From NCBI RefSeq assembly GCF_029868325.1, contig NZ_JARWNW010000263.1:1-64000 (forward strand): a stretch of 64,000 bases of DNA, read 5' to 3'. The translations under genes and the position numbers were made by a program. Of the stretch, positions 7,608-16,631 are shown one piece after another. Under the pieces are notes generated by a model. The model saw nothing but the letters and a program-made list of their open reading frames with translations, was not told the DNA's origin and searched no databases. The stretch's first letter is position 1. Each line of letters begins with the position of its first letter. The DNA comes from Nocardia carnea. Lineage in GTDB: Bacteria; Actinomycetota; Actinomycetes; Mycobacteriales; Mycobacteriaceae.

Positions 7608-9165
7608 GCGCGCCCGCCGCCGGTGGTGGAGTTCGGTGCGGGCCCGCACCACCACCGCCGCCACCGCTGTCGTGGCCGTGGCATTGGTGGCGGCGGGCCT
7701 GATCGTGCTCGTGGTGCTGCGCGACAACCTCGTCGAGAGTGCGAGCACCCAGGCCGAGCACACCGCCCGTGATATCGCCGACCGGATCGGCCGCGGCACC
7801 GATTTCGCGGCACTGCGGTTCCCCGATCCGGACGACGAACCGGTGCAGATCGTCGCACCGGACGGCCGGGTGCTCGCCGCCGACGACGAACTGCGGGGCC
7901 GGCGGCCGATGGCCGATTTCGGCCCGTACGCGGCGGAGGAAACCGGTCCGGACGACGAACCGGAGGACGACGAGGAAGAGAACGACGACGAAGCGGACGC
8001 AAACGACGCGGACGACGAGTCGGACGAGGGAGCGGGCGAGGAATCCGGCGGCGACGCCACCCCGGACGCCGCCACCGCCGCGGGGATCGCCGTATCCCCG
8101 GGAAGCGCTGTCGCGGCGGCGCCGTCGACCACCGACGCCGTCCTGGGCGAGGCCTATCTGCGGGTCGGCGATGCTTCGACCCCCGACCATTTCCGGGTCG
8201 CCGCGCTCGCCGCGACCACCGCCGACGGGCAACCGGTCACCGTCTATGCGGGCGCCGCACTCGATACCGCCGACAGTGCGGTCGCCGATGCCCGGCGCGC
8301 CATGCTGCTCGGCCTGCTCCCGGTGCTGGCAGTGGTGTCGGTGGTGACCTGGTTCGTCACTCGGCGCGCCTTACGCCCGGTGGAAGCCATTCGCCGCGAA
8401 CTGGCCGAGATCATGCACGGCGATCTGTCGCGGCGCGTACCCGAACCGCCGGCGCGGGACGAGATCGCGCTGCTCGCGGCGACGACCAACGACACCCTGG
8501 CGGCGCTGGAGCAGTCCGCCGACCGGCAGCGGCGGTTCATCGCCGATGCGGCGCACGAATTGCGCAGCCCGATCGCCAGTCTGCGCGCCCAGCTCGAGGT
8601 CGCGCAGGCACATCCGGAGCTGCTCGAGCTCGACGGGCTGGTCGGCGATACCGTGCGACTGGAACATCTCGCGACCGATCTGCTACTGCTGGCGCGCCTC
8701 GACGCCGGGGAACGCCCCCGGCCCGGCCGGGTGGATATGACGGCGCTCATCGCCGATGAACTGTCGCGGCGTACCGGCGACCGCGTGCCGGTCGAGGCCG
8801 TGCTCCCGGACGAACCGGTCGTACTCACCGGGAGCAGCACCCAGCTGGCCCGCGTACTGGGCAACCTGGTGGACAACGCGCAGCGGCATACCGCGACGCT
8901 GGTCCGGGTCTCGCTGGAGTATGCGGACGGGGTCGCGGTGCTCGTGGTCGCCGACGACGGGGCGGGGGTGCCCGAAGCGGATCGGGAACGGATATTCCAG
9001 CGTTTCGTCCGGCTCGACGAGGCCCGCAGCCGTGACGAGGGCGGAGCCGGTCTGGGATTGGCCATCGTCCGCGATGTGGTCGAACGGCACGGCGGGTCGA
9101 TCCGGGTCGAGAACGGCGTACCGGGCGGGGCTCGTTTCGTGGTGACGATCCCGCTGCCCCGATAA
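7600..9165 (+). CDS. Sensor histidine kinase with an acidic extracellular loop
   Basis: A 521-residue membrane kinase partnered with the preceding regulator. Layout: TM1 about 18-40; extracellular sensor about 41-233; TM2 about 234-253; HAMP; HisKA with phosphoacceptor His319 (AAHELRSPIA); HATPase_c with the N box (NLVDNAQRH), G1 (DDGAGVP) and G2 (GGAGLGLAIV). The extracellular part holds a highly acidic, low-complexity run at about 116-152 made almost only of D, E, A, S, G and N. Such a run could bind divalent cations or cationic peptides; that is inference. The GTG at 7600 overlaps the regulator stop. Confidence 0.93.
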   Translation: MAERARRRWWSSVRARTTTAATAVVAVALVAAGLIVLVVLRDNLVESASTQAEHTARDIADRIGRGTDFAALRFPDPDDEPVQIVAPDGRVLAADDELRGRRPMADFGPYAAEETGPDDEPEDDEEENDDEADANDADDESDEGAGEESGGDATPDAATAAGIAVSPGSAVAAAPSTTDAVLGEAYLRVGDASTPDHFRVAALAATTADGQPVTVYAGAALDTADSAVADARRAMLLGLLPVLAVVSVVTWFVTRRALRPVEAIRRELAEIMHGDLSRRVPEPPARDEIALLAATTNDTLAALEQSADRQRRFIADAAHELRSPIASLRAQLEVAQAHPELLELDGLVGDTVRLEHLATDLLLLARLDAGERPRPGRVDMTALIADELSRRTGDRVPVEAVLPDEPVVLTGSSTQLARVLGNLVDNAQRHTATLVRVSLEYADGVAVLVVADDGAGVPEADRERIFQRFVRLDEARSRDEGGAGLGLAIVRDVVERHGGSIRVENGVPGGARFVVTIPLPR

Positions 9166-9183
9166 CCGCCGGGCCGCGTGCGC

Positions 9184-10050
9184 TCAGGCGGCCAGGGGGG
9201 CGGCGGTATCCGGTTCGGCGAGGGCCTGTTCACGTAGGGTTTCCAGGGTTTTGCCGAGAATCCGGGAAACCTGCATCTGTGAAATACCCAGCCGCTGCGC
9301 GATCTGGCTCTGCGTCATCGCGCCGAAGTACCGCCAGACGAGGATCTGGCGTTCACGCCGCGGCAACTGTTCGATGAGCGGGCGCACCGCCATGGCGTCC
9401 TCGAGCAGCCCGAAGCAGGGTTCCTCGGTGCCCAGTTTGGTGAGCACGGCCGGGGGCGGGGTGTCGTCGTCGTGCTCGCGGACCGCGGCGTCCAGGGAAT
9501 TGCTGGTATGCCCGTTACCGGCGATCAGGGCCTGGGTGACCTCGGTCAGTTCGGCTCCGAGTTCCGCGGCGATCTCGCGGGCGGTCGGCGTCCGGCCGAG
9601 CCGCTGGAACAGTACTTCGGAGGCCGGGCCGATGCGCAGATGCAGTTCCTTGGTACCGCGCGGCACCCGCACCGCCCAGGTGTGGTCGCGGAAATGGCGG
9701 CGCACCTCGCCCATGATGGTGGGCACGGCGAACGACAGGAACGAACTCCCCCGGCTCACATCGAAGCGGTCCACGGCCTGTACCAGACCCATGCGGGCGA
9801 TCTGGAGCAGATCGTCGAATGCCTCGCCGCGACCGCTGAACCGCCGGGCGATATGGTCGGCGAGCGGCAGGCCCAGGTGCACGATCTCGGTGCGGATCTC
9901 CTGGCGGCGCGGATCGTCGGATTCCAGGCCGGCCAGCTTGTCGAACCAGGGTTCGAGATTGTCGTAGCTGTCCCCGCCGCGTGCCCGTGCGGGCCGGGGA
10001 TTGCGGCGCACGGCGGGCTCGTCGATGGTGACTGCGGTCGTTTCGTTCAT
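9184..10050 (-). CDS. SigF/SigB-group RNA polymerase sigma factor
   Basis: A 288-residue group 3 sigma-70 factor of the SigB/SigF/SigG stress family. Region 2 (FDDLLQIARMGLVQAVDRFD, then FLSFAVPTIMGEVRRHFRD), region 3 (LGRTPTAREIAAELG) and region 4.2 (MTQSQIAQRLGISQMQVSRIL) are all present. The ATG at 10050 has GAGGAG six bases upstream. Mycobacterial sigF genes usually follow an anti-sigma gene; none is adjacent here, so control must come from a distant anti-sigma/antagonist set. A GTTT-N15-GGGTAG element about 60 bases upstream matches this family's own promoter class and suggests autoregulation. Confidence 0.92.
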   Translation of the reverse strand: MNETTAVTIDEPAVRRNPRPARARGGDSYDNLEPWFDKLAGLESDDPRRQEIRTEIVHLGLPLADHIARRFSGRGEAFDDLLQIARMGLVQAVDRFDVSRGSSFLSFAVPTIMGEVRRHFRDHTWAVRVPRGTKELHLRIGPASEVLFQRLGRTPTAREIAAELGAELTEVTQALIAGNGHTSNSLDAAVREHDDDTPPPAVLTKLGTEEPCFGLLEDAMAVRPLIEQLPRRERQILVWRYFGAMTQSQIAQRLGISQMQVSRILGKTLETLREQALAEPDTAAPLAA

Positions 10051-10107
10051 CGGTGGCTCCTCGGGTCTTCCCAATCGGCTCGCTGATCGGCTCGACTTCC
10101 TTCAGAA

Positions 10108-10132
10108 CTACCCGATTCGACGTGATCGAAAC
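10108..10132 (-). promoter_or_regulatory. Putative SigF/SigB-type promoter of the sigma factor gene
   Basis: On the minus strand, GTTT (10132-10129) and GGGTAG (10113-10108) are separated by 15 bases. This fits the GTTT-N15-17-GGGTAT pattern known for mycobacterial SigF and Streptomyces SigB. It lies 58 bases upstream of the sigma factor start. Confidence 0.65.
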
Positions 10133-10267
10133 GTGACCTACCGGCCGGTACCCGGCACCGGCCGTCCGCACACCGGTCGACGACCTCGCGAAATACGCTG
10201 TATCCAGCGGGGTTTCACGATCGGTCAAGGGAATCGGGACGCTGCAGGCGGGTGCAAAGACGCCGAC

Positions 10268-10924
10268 CTACCAACCGCCGATATGCACGATCCGATCCAG
10301 ATCGGTCCGCGCGGCGGGTTTGAAATCCGTGCCCAACGTATAGGCCACCGGGAGCAGCGCGCCCTGGGATACCTTGTCGTAGGGAATCCCGAGAATTTCC
10401 GCCGCTTCCCGCTCGTATCGCAGATGCAGTGTGGTCCAGGACGTTCCGAGCCCGCGCGAACGCGCCGCCAGGCAGAAGCTCCACGCCGCGGGAAACAGCG
10501 ACCCCCAGTACGAGGCGCTCTCCGCACTCGACGCGTTGTCCAGCCGGCCCCACTGGCACGGGAGCACCAGAGTCGGCACCTCCCCCATCTTCTCGGCCAG
10601 ATAGCGCGCGGAATCCGCGACTCGCTGCCGGGCCGCGTCCGCTTCGGTCTCACCGCTGAGCTGGTTACCGGGGAAATACCGGGACGACGCGTATTCCTCG
10701 AATGCCTTGCGGTAGAGCTCACCGAGGGATCGGCGCTGCGCGGGGTCGGTGACGACGACCCAGTGCCAGCCCTGCCGGTTGGACCCACTCGGCGCCTGCA
10801 CCGCCAGTTCGATACATTCCCGGACCACCTCGAGCGGGACCTCGCGGTCGAGGTCGAGCCGTTTACGTACCGCTCGCGTGGTCGACAGCAGTTCGTCCGT
10901 GGTCAGGTCCAGTTCCCTCGGCAC
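10268..10924 (-). CDS. Nitroreductase family protein
   Basis: A 218-residue FMN-dependent oxidoreductase of the nitroreductase family. The N-terminal FMN-phosphate region RAVRKRLD and the LAVQAPSGSNRQGWHWVVV segment are characteristic, as is the late WTTLHLRYEREAAEILGIP motif. The GTG at 10924 is chosen because AGGAG lies six bases before it and homology begins there; the frame itself continues much further upstream. Substrate is unknown; related proteins reduce nitroaromatics, quinones or F420-like cofactors. The neighbours do not narrow this. Confidence 0.88.
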   Translation of the reverse strand: MPRELDLTTDELLSTTRAVRKRLDLDREVPLEVVRECIELAVQAPSGSNRQGWHWVVVTDPAQRRSLGELYRKAFEEYASSRYFPGNQLSGETEADAARQRVADSARYLAEKMGEVPTLVLPCQWGRLDNASSAESASYWGSLFPAAWSFCLAARSRGLGTSWTTLHLRYEREAAEILGIPYDKVSQGALLPVAYTLGTDFKPAARTDLDRIVHIGGW

Positions 10925-11112
10925 AGCAGGCTCCTTCGTTCCGATACGACACGGTCCGGTCCGGGCCGGCCGGGACGTATCGTGGGCCCGGCCGCCTTCC
11001 GGCGAACATACTCCGGGCACGCTGCGCCGGTACAGCTGTCGGCAGGCGCCGCGAACTCCGGCCGACAAGGGACGCCGCCCGGAGGCGATGGCAACTCCCC
11101 GTGCCGCAATCG

Positions 11113-12327
11113 TTACGAATGATGCTCGCCGTGCCGGATCGCGTCGCGCGGCGCGGCGAAGCGGACGGTCTCCCAGACGATCAGCAACAGCAGGACCGCG
11201 CACAGGATCGCCAGGGCGGCCAGAGCGGGCAGGGCCGCCGCCAGCGGGATCAGGGCGAGCAGCACCACGATCGCGACAACGCGGGAAACGGTGACCTGCC
11301 CGGTGGCGTAGGCCTTGCCACCGACCAGCCCGATCAGGAACAGCGCGACACCGCCGTAGAGCGCGAACAACGGTATCCCGTGCAGCGCGTCGGTGAGCCG
11401 GTGATGCGAACTGTCCCCGACGTAGTAGAGCACCTTCTTCAGACCCAGGGACAGCGCGATGACGCCGGCGATCATCGGGAAATGCCAATACGTGTAGCAG
11501 TTGCGGGCGATCTTGATCCGGCGTTCCCCCTCGGCCGCCGCCAGGGCATGTTCCACCGACAGTGCGGCGACGTCGAAGTACGCCCACCACAGCAGGCCGG
11601 AGATCGCCAGGCCCAGCAGCGAGCCCACGGTGATGGGCCACGAAATGGGCAGCGCGGCCACCCCGATACCGATCGAGACGATGGATTCGCCCAGGGCCAC
11701 GATGACGATCAGCCCGTAGCGCTCGGAGAAATGTTTGGCCGAATTGACCCGCCAGCCGTTACCGGAGAGCAGGGTCCAGGCCATATCGCCCACCACCGCG
11801 GCGATCCACAACCCGATCTGCACGGCGCCCGTGGTGGTCGCCGCGACCACCAGGAGTGCGGTGCCGATGGTGATCGACCCGAGTCCCCAGCGGATCACCT
11901 GCGCGCGCAACTGCGCGTCCTGCGCGCTGGCGAGCCAGAACATTCCCAGATGGACGAGGCGGGCCACCAGGTAGGCCAGTGCGAACACCAGCGGTCCCGA
12001 CCAGCCGCCGGGCAGGTCGTGGAAGGCCTCGGGAATGGTCAGCGCGGCGATGAACGCGGCGCCCATGGCCGTGAACATGGCCACCCGGGCCAGGCCTTCG
12101 TCGGCGCGCACCACATTGCCCAGCCAGCTGTAGGCGATCCACACCCACCACATCACGGCAAGGACGAGCAGCGCCCGCAGCATGTTCACCGCCGAGGTGT
12201 CCTCGGCGGCCAGATCGGTGACCTTGGTGAGGGCGAAGACCACTACCAGATCGAAGAACAGTTCGAGCTGGGTGACCGCGGCTCCCTGGGCGACCGGCTG
12301 CCACCGCATGCGCTTGGCTCCACTCAT
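11113..12327 (-). CDS. Low temperature requirement protein A (LtrA) family membrane protein
   Basis: A 404-residue polytopic protein. The N-terminal TQLELFFDLVVVFALTKVT motif defines the LtrA family, and about eleven hydrophobic helices follow, including SERYGLIVIVALGESIVSIG. LtrA was named from Listeria cold sensitivity; its biochemical role is unknown. The ATG at 12327 has no strong ribosome binding site. Nothing in the neighbourhood suggests a partner. Confidence 0.9.
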   Translation of the reverse strand: MSGAKRMRWQPVAQGAAVTQLELFFDLVVVFALTKVTDLAAEDTSAVNMLRALLVLAVMWWVWIAYSWLGNVVRADEGLARVAMFTAMGAAFIAALTIPEAFHDLPGGWSGPLVFALAYLVARLVHLGMFWLASAQDAQLRAQVIRWGLGSITIGTALLVVAATTTGAVQIGLWIAAVVGDMAWTLLSGNGWRVNSAKHFSERYGLIVIVALGESIVSIGIGVAALPISWPITVGSLLGLAISGLLWWAYFDVAALSVEHALAAAEGERRIKIARNCYTYWHFPMIAGVIALSLGLKKVLYYVGDSSHHRLTDALHGIPLFALYGGVALFLIGLVGGKAYATGQVTVSRVVAIVVLLALIPLAAALPALAALAILCAVLLLLIVWETVRFAAPRDAIRHGEHHS

Positions 12328-12473
12328 ACGGCAGATACTCGCACCCGGCGGCGGGCGCAGCTACCCGAACGCCGGCACGGGCATGTTTCGACCGCCGGAA
12401 ATCGGACACGCGGTCGGTGGAGGATGCCGGAGCGGATCCCACGACCCGGCGCCCCGACGAGAAGGGAGGTTCG

Positions 12474-12626
12474 ATGAGCACCCGCGATACGATCGCCCAG
12501 CTGAACCAGGACATCACCACCGCCGAGGACGCAGGTGACGAGGCCACCGCGGCCCGGCTCCGGCGGGAACTGGAAACCGCCCTGCGGGAAGCCAAGGATC
12601 CGAAGGGATCGGCCGATACCGAATAG
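12474..12626 (+). CDS. Small helical protein, 50 residues, unknown function
   Basis: MSTRDTIAQLNQDITTAED and the rest of this 50-residue product are almost wholly predicted helix, with heptad-like spacing of A and L and a charged C-terminus. The ATG at 12474 is preceded by GGGAGG at a normal distance, which supports real translation. It stands alone between divergent ltrA and the lipoprotein gene. I do not recognise a named family. Confidence 0.65.
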   Translation: MSTRDTIAQLNQDITTAEDAGDEATAARLRRELETALREAKDPKGSADTE

Positions 12627-12789
12627 TCCGCGCGGGACCGCTCGGTGATCGACCGGGTGGCCTGCCCGCACGGGCCGGCCACTCGGCGGATTCCACCGAT
12701 TCCGAAACCGGTGCGACCTGGTGCGATCCCCGGGTCACGCCCGGACTGCCGGTCCACAACCACGCTGCGCGCGCCCACCGGATATGATC

Positions 12790-12818
12790 TTGATCGGGTC
12801 GGGGGCGGCGAGTAGTGC
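12790..12818 (+). promoter_or_regulatory. Possible sigma-A promoter of the lipoprotein gene
   Basis: TTGATC at 12790-12795 and TAGTGC at 12813-12818 are separated by 17 bases, a good housekeeping-type pair, about 80 bases upstream of the lipoprotein start at 12900. Confidence 0.4.
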
Positions 12819-12899
12819 GTACATCATGGTGCCTCGTCGAACGATTCATGAGTTCTCCCCCTATCCACTCATGCGATCGATATCGATGGAGGAATTGTC

Positions 12900-13487
12900 A
12901 TGTCCAGACGCGCGCCCGTATCCCGGGTCCGGAACCTGTTCACCGGGGTCGTCGTGGCCGGTTGCGCCGTACTCGCCCTGTCGGGGTGTTCCGGCACGGA
13001 TTCGTCGAGTTCCGCCAGCCCGGCACCCGCGACCACTGTTCCGGGCCAGAACGGAACGGACACGGGCGGCGACGTCTCCTTCGACGCCGAGATCGGCCAG
13101 TGTGTGACCCTGTCGGGGACCATGACGGACGCCGAGATCGACCATGCCGAATGCGGCAGCGAGAAGTCGAACTACAAGGTCGTCGCCAAGGCGCCGACCC
13201 AGGACGACTGCGCCGCCGACGTCGACCAGACCTACTACGTCACCCTCGGCGGCGAGGAACAGGGTGCCCTGTGCCTCGACATCGACTGGGTCGTCGGACA
13301 GTGCATGACCATTCCGGCCGGTATGGACAGCCCCACGCACAGCCCGTGCACCGCGGGTAAGCCCGATACGGTGCGAGTGCTCGCGATCCTGCCCGGCACC
13401 ACCGATGAGGCCGGTTGCCCCGCGGACGCCACCAGTTACTACACCTACGACGAACGCAAACTCGTCACCTGCGTCGCCGAGGTCTGA
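12900..13487 (+). CDS. LppU/SCO3897-type lipoprotein
   Basis: A 195-residue exported lipoprotein. The signal peptide ends in the lipobox LALSGC (cysteine near residue 30), followed by a serine/threonine/proline linker and a cysteine-containing domain (IGQCVTLSG, HAECGS, WVVGQCMTIP, CPADATSYYTY). The even number of cysteines after the lipobox suggests disulfides outside the membrane. The ATG at 12900 has GGAGG seven bases upstream. The overall pattern matches the LppU family of mycobacteria and SCO3897 of Streptomyces, whose function is unknown. The gene is monocistronic and ends at a strong hairpin. Confidence 0.8.
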   Translation: MSRRAPVSRVRNLFTGVVVAGCAVLALSGCSGTDSSSSASPAPATTVPGQNGTDTGGDVSFDAEIGQCVTLSGTMTDAEIDHAECGSEKSNYKVVAKAPTQDDCAADVDQTYYVTLGGEEQGALCLDIDWVVGQCMTIPAGMDSPTHSPCTAGKPDTVRVLAILPGTTDEAGCPADATSYYTYDERKLVTCVAEV

Positions 13488-13493
13488 CGAACC

Positions 13494-13542
13494 GGGCGGC
13501 GCGTGTGGCCTCGGCCTGCGGTCGAGGCCACACGCGCCGCCC
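13494..13542 (+). terminator. Very strong hairpin after the lipoprotein gene
   Basis: A perfect 20-bp GC-rich stem (13494-13513 with 13523-13542) has a nine-base loop and begins seven bases after the lipoprotein stop. There is no T tract, as is common for actinobacterial terminators. Confidence 0.8.
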
Positions 13543-13772
13543 GGCATTACGGACCGGCGAACTCCGGGACCGGAAATACCGCAGGACGCAGTCGATTCCG
13601 GCCATACGATCCGTTCGGGACAACCCGCCCATTCGTATGCCGTACTCGGCGCCGGTTGCCTACGCTTTGTACGGGAAGCGGCCTCGCCGGTGGGTCCCCC
13701 TCGACGGCGGCCCGACCGGTATCGAAATGCCCCGACACCGGACCTGCGTCCGCACTACCGTCTGGAGTCCGC

Positions 13773-14696
13773 ATGAGTTCATCCACCGTCGCCGTCGCGG
13801 TGCTGGGCACCGGCCTGCTCGCCGAACCGATCGCGGACCGGATCGGCGCCCGGGCCGATCTGGAGCTCACCGCACTGATCACGGATACGCAGGTGCCGCC
13901 CGCGGGCACCGGATGCCTCGTCTACGTACCGTCTTTCGCCGAGATCGCCGCGGACACACCGGCCGCGCTACTGCCGCGTCTGCTCCGCGCCGGGTACGAC
14001 GTGATCTCCACGGCGCCGCAGGACAGCCACGGTCCCGAAGCCGCGCTCGCCGAAGCCTGCCACGGCGGGAATTCGGCTTTTCATGCGACGGGTGCCTTCC
14101 AGACCACCGTCCCGGCCCGCCTCATCCGGTCGATCACCGAGGTCACCCGGGATATCCGCCGGGTGGAGCTCGTGGAGGAACTGGACTTCACCGGTGCCGG
14201 TGTCTACCCGTGGGGCCCACCGGATCAGGTCGGGATCGGCGCCGTCGACACCGCCGTTGCCACCCATTCCGCGGCTGTGGTCGACGGTTACTACACGGCC
14301 GGGCTCCATGTTCTGGACGAGGCGGTGTTCGGCAGCACGACCGGCACCACCGAATCACCGGCCCGTACGGTGCATGTGGTCACCGATGCGACGGGCATGG
14401 TCGAAAAGGTGATCGTGGACCGCGATCTCGGCCCCGTGCTGAGCTACCGTTCCATCTGGTCGGCGGCCACCGCGGACCGGGCGCCCCTGCGCTACCGGCT
14501 CACCACGACCACCGATACCGCGAAGGGAACGGCGAACGTCCGCTTCAAATGTATGGCGGGCGTCCACCCCGCCGATCATCTGACCTGCGTCAATGCCGTG
14601 GAAGCGATCCGCCCGCTGCATGAGCGCACCCCCGGCGCGGTCCTGCGGGACATATCCGTCACGCACTCGGTGCCCGAACGGCGACTGATCGGCTGA
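13773..14696 (+). CDS. Dihydrodipicolinate-reductase-like NAD(P)-binding protein
   Basis: A 307-residue protein that begins with a Rossmann fold (VAVAVLGTGLLAEPIADRI). It resembles the dihydrodipicolinate reductase / 2,4-diaminopentanoate dehydrogenase group in its layout: a short nucleotide domain, then YDVISTAPQDSHGPEAALAEA and a long C-terminal domain. The glycine motif is GTGLLAE rather than the usual GxGxxG, so cofactor binding is less certain. The ATG at 13773 has GGAG upstream. The substrate is unknown and the gene stands alone. Confidence 0.7.
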   Translation: MSSSTVAVAVLGTGLLAEPIADRIGARADLELTALITDTQVPPAGTGCLVYVPSFAEIAADTPAALLPRLLRAGYDVISTAPQDSHGPEAALAEACHGGNSAFHATGAFQTTVPARLIRSITEVTRDIRRVELVEELDFTGAGVYPWGPPDQVGIGAVDTAVATHSAAVVDGYYTAGLHVLDEAVFGSTTGTTESPARTVHVVTDATGMVEKVIVDRDLGPVLSYRSIWSAATADRAPLRYRLTTTTDTAKGTANVRFKCMAGVHPADHLTCVNAVEAIRPLHERTPGAVLRDISVTHSVPERRLIG

Positions 14697-14722
14697 ACCC
14701 GGGCACCGGTCCACTTCCGGAT

Positions 14723-16051
14723 TCAGGCGTCGAAGAGCAGATAGAGCCCGGTGAAGGTGTAGCCGACCATGAGCAGCATGAGCGCGAGCTGGCCGGTGAG
14801 CCGATGCGCCGGCGGCAACACACGCAGACAGCGATCGTGGGCGGCGGCGACACCCAGCACATGACCGGTCACCACGGCCACGACCTTGAGGGTGCCGAGC
14901 ACCGCCGGATGCGCCGACAGGAGGTAGGCGACCTCCCGGTCGGCCAGGCCGAACAGGTTCCACCCGGCGGCGAACGGATCCGCGAACAGGATCACGGTCG
15001 CCTGGCTCTTCTCGACCAGAAAGCTCAGGTAGTGCGCGACCACATAGCCCGCGATGATCGGTGTCAGGGTGTACGCGAGGCGGGTCGGGAGCAGGCGGCG
15101 TTCGGCGCGGCCGAGCCCGCCAGTGGCCGCGGCGGCGACCCGGAAACTCACCCCGACGGCCGCGATGAACACCAGCAGACCGGCGGTACCGACCAGGGTG
15201 CGCCCGAGGGCGCCGCCCGCCTCGGCCAGCAGTCCCCGCCACCATTCGAACAGCGAGAAGCTGTCGAACGCGGTGGAACCCAGTAGCGTTGCCGCAACAG
15301 CCACCGACCCGGGCCCCACCGGAGTGCCGGCCAGGTTCGCCAGCGGCGAGCGCACCACGAAGGCACCGCCGGAGCCCCGGGCGAGCGGGCTCAGCCGGCC
15401 GAGCAGGCTGCTGTACACCTCCAGTGGGTCGGCGGATTCGGCCCATTCGGTGCCGAAAACGCATAAACCCACCACGGTGACGATCAGATATCCGGCCACC
15501 CACACGGTTACGGCGGTCACCGAACCCGGGTCGGGGGACGCCAGTTCCAGCCAGACGAAGGTGAACAGCCCGAACGCCGCCGGCCACCGGCCCCACGCCC
15601 GCGGATACCGCAGCCATCCGGACTCGGGAGACCGACCGGTGAGCGCGCACAGCATGCGGTGCACGGCTCGTGCCGGGGACAGTAGTTTCCACACCGGTCC
15701 GGCGACCAGCGAGGCCACCATCACCCCGACCCAGACGAGTACGTAGACGACACCGGGCACCGGGTTCGCGGCGGGATCGGCGGAACCGAACACGCCGACC
15801 GCCAGGACCAGCACTGTCGCGGCGACACTCACCACGGCGACAACCGCACGGAGAACCGGCGAATCCACCACCGCACGCACCGCCGCCGGTACCGGTTTCC
15901 CGCCCGCGGCCGGGTCCAGCCGGGGTTCGCGCCAGGCGAAGGCGAGCACCGCGAACGAGAAGGCCAGTGCCCAGGCCGCGCCGATCAGCGCGTAGGTCAG
16001 CGGGATCGGCAGATCCGACGCCCCGCCGATCCCGTGGGCCAGCGTGGTCAC
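14723..16051 (-). CDS. Polytopic membrane protein of an unknown four-gene operon
   Basis: A 442-residue protein with about ten to eleven hydrophobic helices, last gene of the 18487-14723 operon. Its GTG overlaps the stop of the lipoprotein gene by four bases (GTGA). Helices carry histidines and tyrosines (GYVVAHYLSFLVEK, VVTGHVLGVAAAHDRC) that could serve as metal ligands. The family is unknown to me. Translational coupling to a cupredoxin-like lipoprotein suggests an envelope redox or copper function, which is inference only. Confidence 0.8.
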   Translation of the reverse strand: MTTLAHGIGGASDLPIPLTYALIGAAWALAFSFAVLAFAWREPRLDPAAGGKPVPAAVRAVVDSPVLRAVVAVVSVAATVLVLAVGVFGSADPAANPVPGVVYVLVWVGVMVASLVAGPVWKLLSPARAVHRMLCALTGRSPESGWLRYPRAWGRWPAAFGLFTFVWLELASPDPGSVTAVTVWVAGYLIVTVVGLCVFGTEWAESADPLEVYSSLLGRLSPLARGSGGAFVVRSPLANLAGTPVGPGSVAVAATLLGSTAFDSFSLFEWWRGLLAEAGGALGRTLVGTAGLLVFIAAVGVSFRVAAAATGGLGRAERRLLPTRLAYTLTPIIAGYVVAHYLSFLVEKSQATVILFADPFAAGWNLFGLADREVAYLLSAHPAVLGTLKVVAVVTGHVLGVAAAHDRCLRVLPPAHRLTGQLALMLLMVGYTFTGLYLLFDA

Positions 16052-16437
16052 GGGCGGACGAACAGGGTCGCGACGGTGACCCCGGAATGATGCAGTTCGA
16101 TCTCCACCCGGCCCGGCACGTCGACGGCGAACCGGAAACGCCGGCCCGTCCCCGGGACGACGGCGAACGTATGGTCGGGGTTCGCGTGCACGTGCAGTTC
16201 GTCGGAGATATCACTGTCCACGATCACTTCGACCGGCTGACCGACCCGTGCGTCGAGCCTGCTGTCCACCGGCGACACCACCCCGTCCGCGATCCGCACG
16301 GTCAGCCGCACGCTCGCCGCGGATTCCGTCACGCCGGGCGTCTTCTCCGCGCCGGGGCCCTGCGGTTCGGAGGCCGCGCAACCGGCCGTGAGCAACCCTG
16401 CCACGAGCAGTGACACGCATAGCCGCGATAAGGGCAT
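16048..16437 (-). CDS. Cupredoxin-like lipoprotein
   Basis: A 129-residue lipoprotein. The signal peptide ends in LLTAGC (cysteine near residue 20). The mature part is a small beta domain with SDISDELHVHANPDHTFAVVPG and VPGRVEIELHHSGVTVATLFV, arranged like the cupredoxin-like domains of copper or iron transport proteins. Several histidines (HVHANPDH, LHH) could bind metal; a classical blue-copper cysteine is absent. It overlaps both neighbours by one to four bases, so the gene is tightly coupled to the two membrane proteins. Confidence 0.75.
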   Translation of the reverse strand: MPLSRLCVSLLVAGLLTAGCAASEPQGPGAEKTPGVTESAASVRLTVRIADGVVSPVDSRLDARVGQPVEVIVDSDISDELHVHANPDHTFAVVPGTGRRFRFAVDVPGRVEIELHHSGVTVATLFVRP

Positions 16438-16631
16438 CAGTTCTCCTCGTCGGTATCGGACGCGGTATCCGCCTCGTGCGGCGTAGCCGGTTCGTCCCCG
16501 CCGTTCCTGCGGTCGCGCACCGCGATGAAAAGGACAACTCCGGCAATGAGAAAGGCAGGAAGGAAGGCGGGGATCGCCAAGAGGATCGAATGGTCCGCCA
16601 GGACCACCACATCGGCGTACCGGTCGTTCAC
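16437..16631 (-). CDS. Single-helix membrane protein in the four-gene operon
   Basis: A 64-residue protein with one helix at about residues 16-39 (ILLAIPAFLPAFLIAGVVLF), then a charged C-terminal tail ending DTASDTDEEN. The GTG at 16631 overlaps the upstream stop as GTGA, and its own stop overlaps the lipoprotein start as TGATG. The size and topology are those of a small assembly subunit. No family is recognised. Confidence 0.7.
   Translation of the reverse strand: MNDRYADVVVLADHSILLAIPAFLPAFLIAGVVLFIAVRDRRNGGDEPATPHEADTASDTDEEN

Noticed and set aside
11101..12477. A 458-codon plus-strand frame over ltrA
   Set aside because: Glutamine/arginine/glycine-rich antisense of a membrane protein gene; no start signal or recognisable motif.
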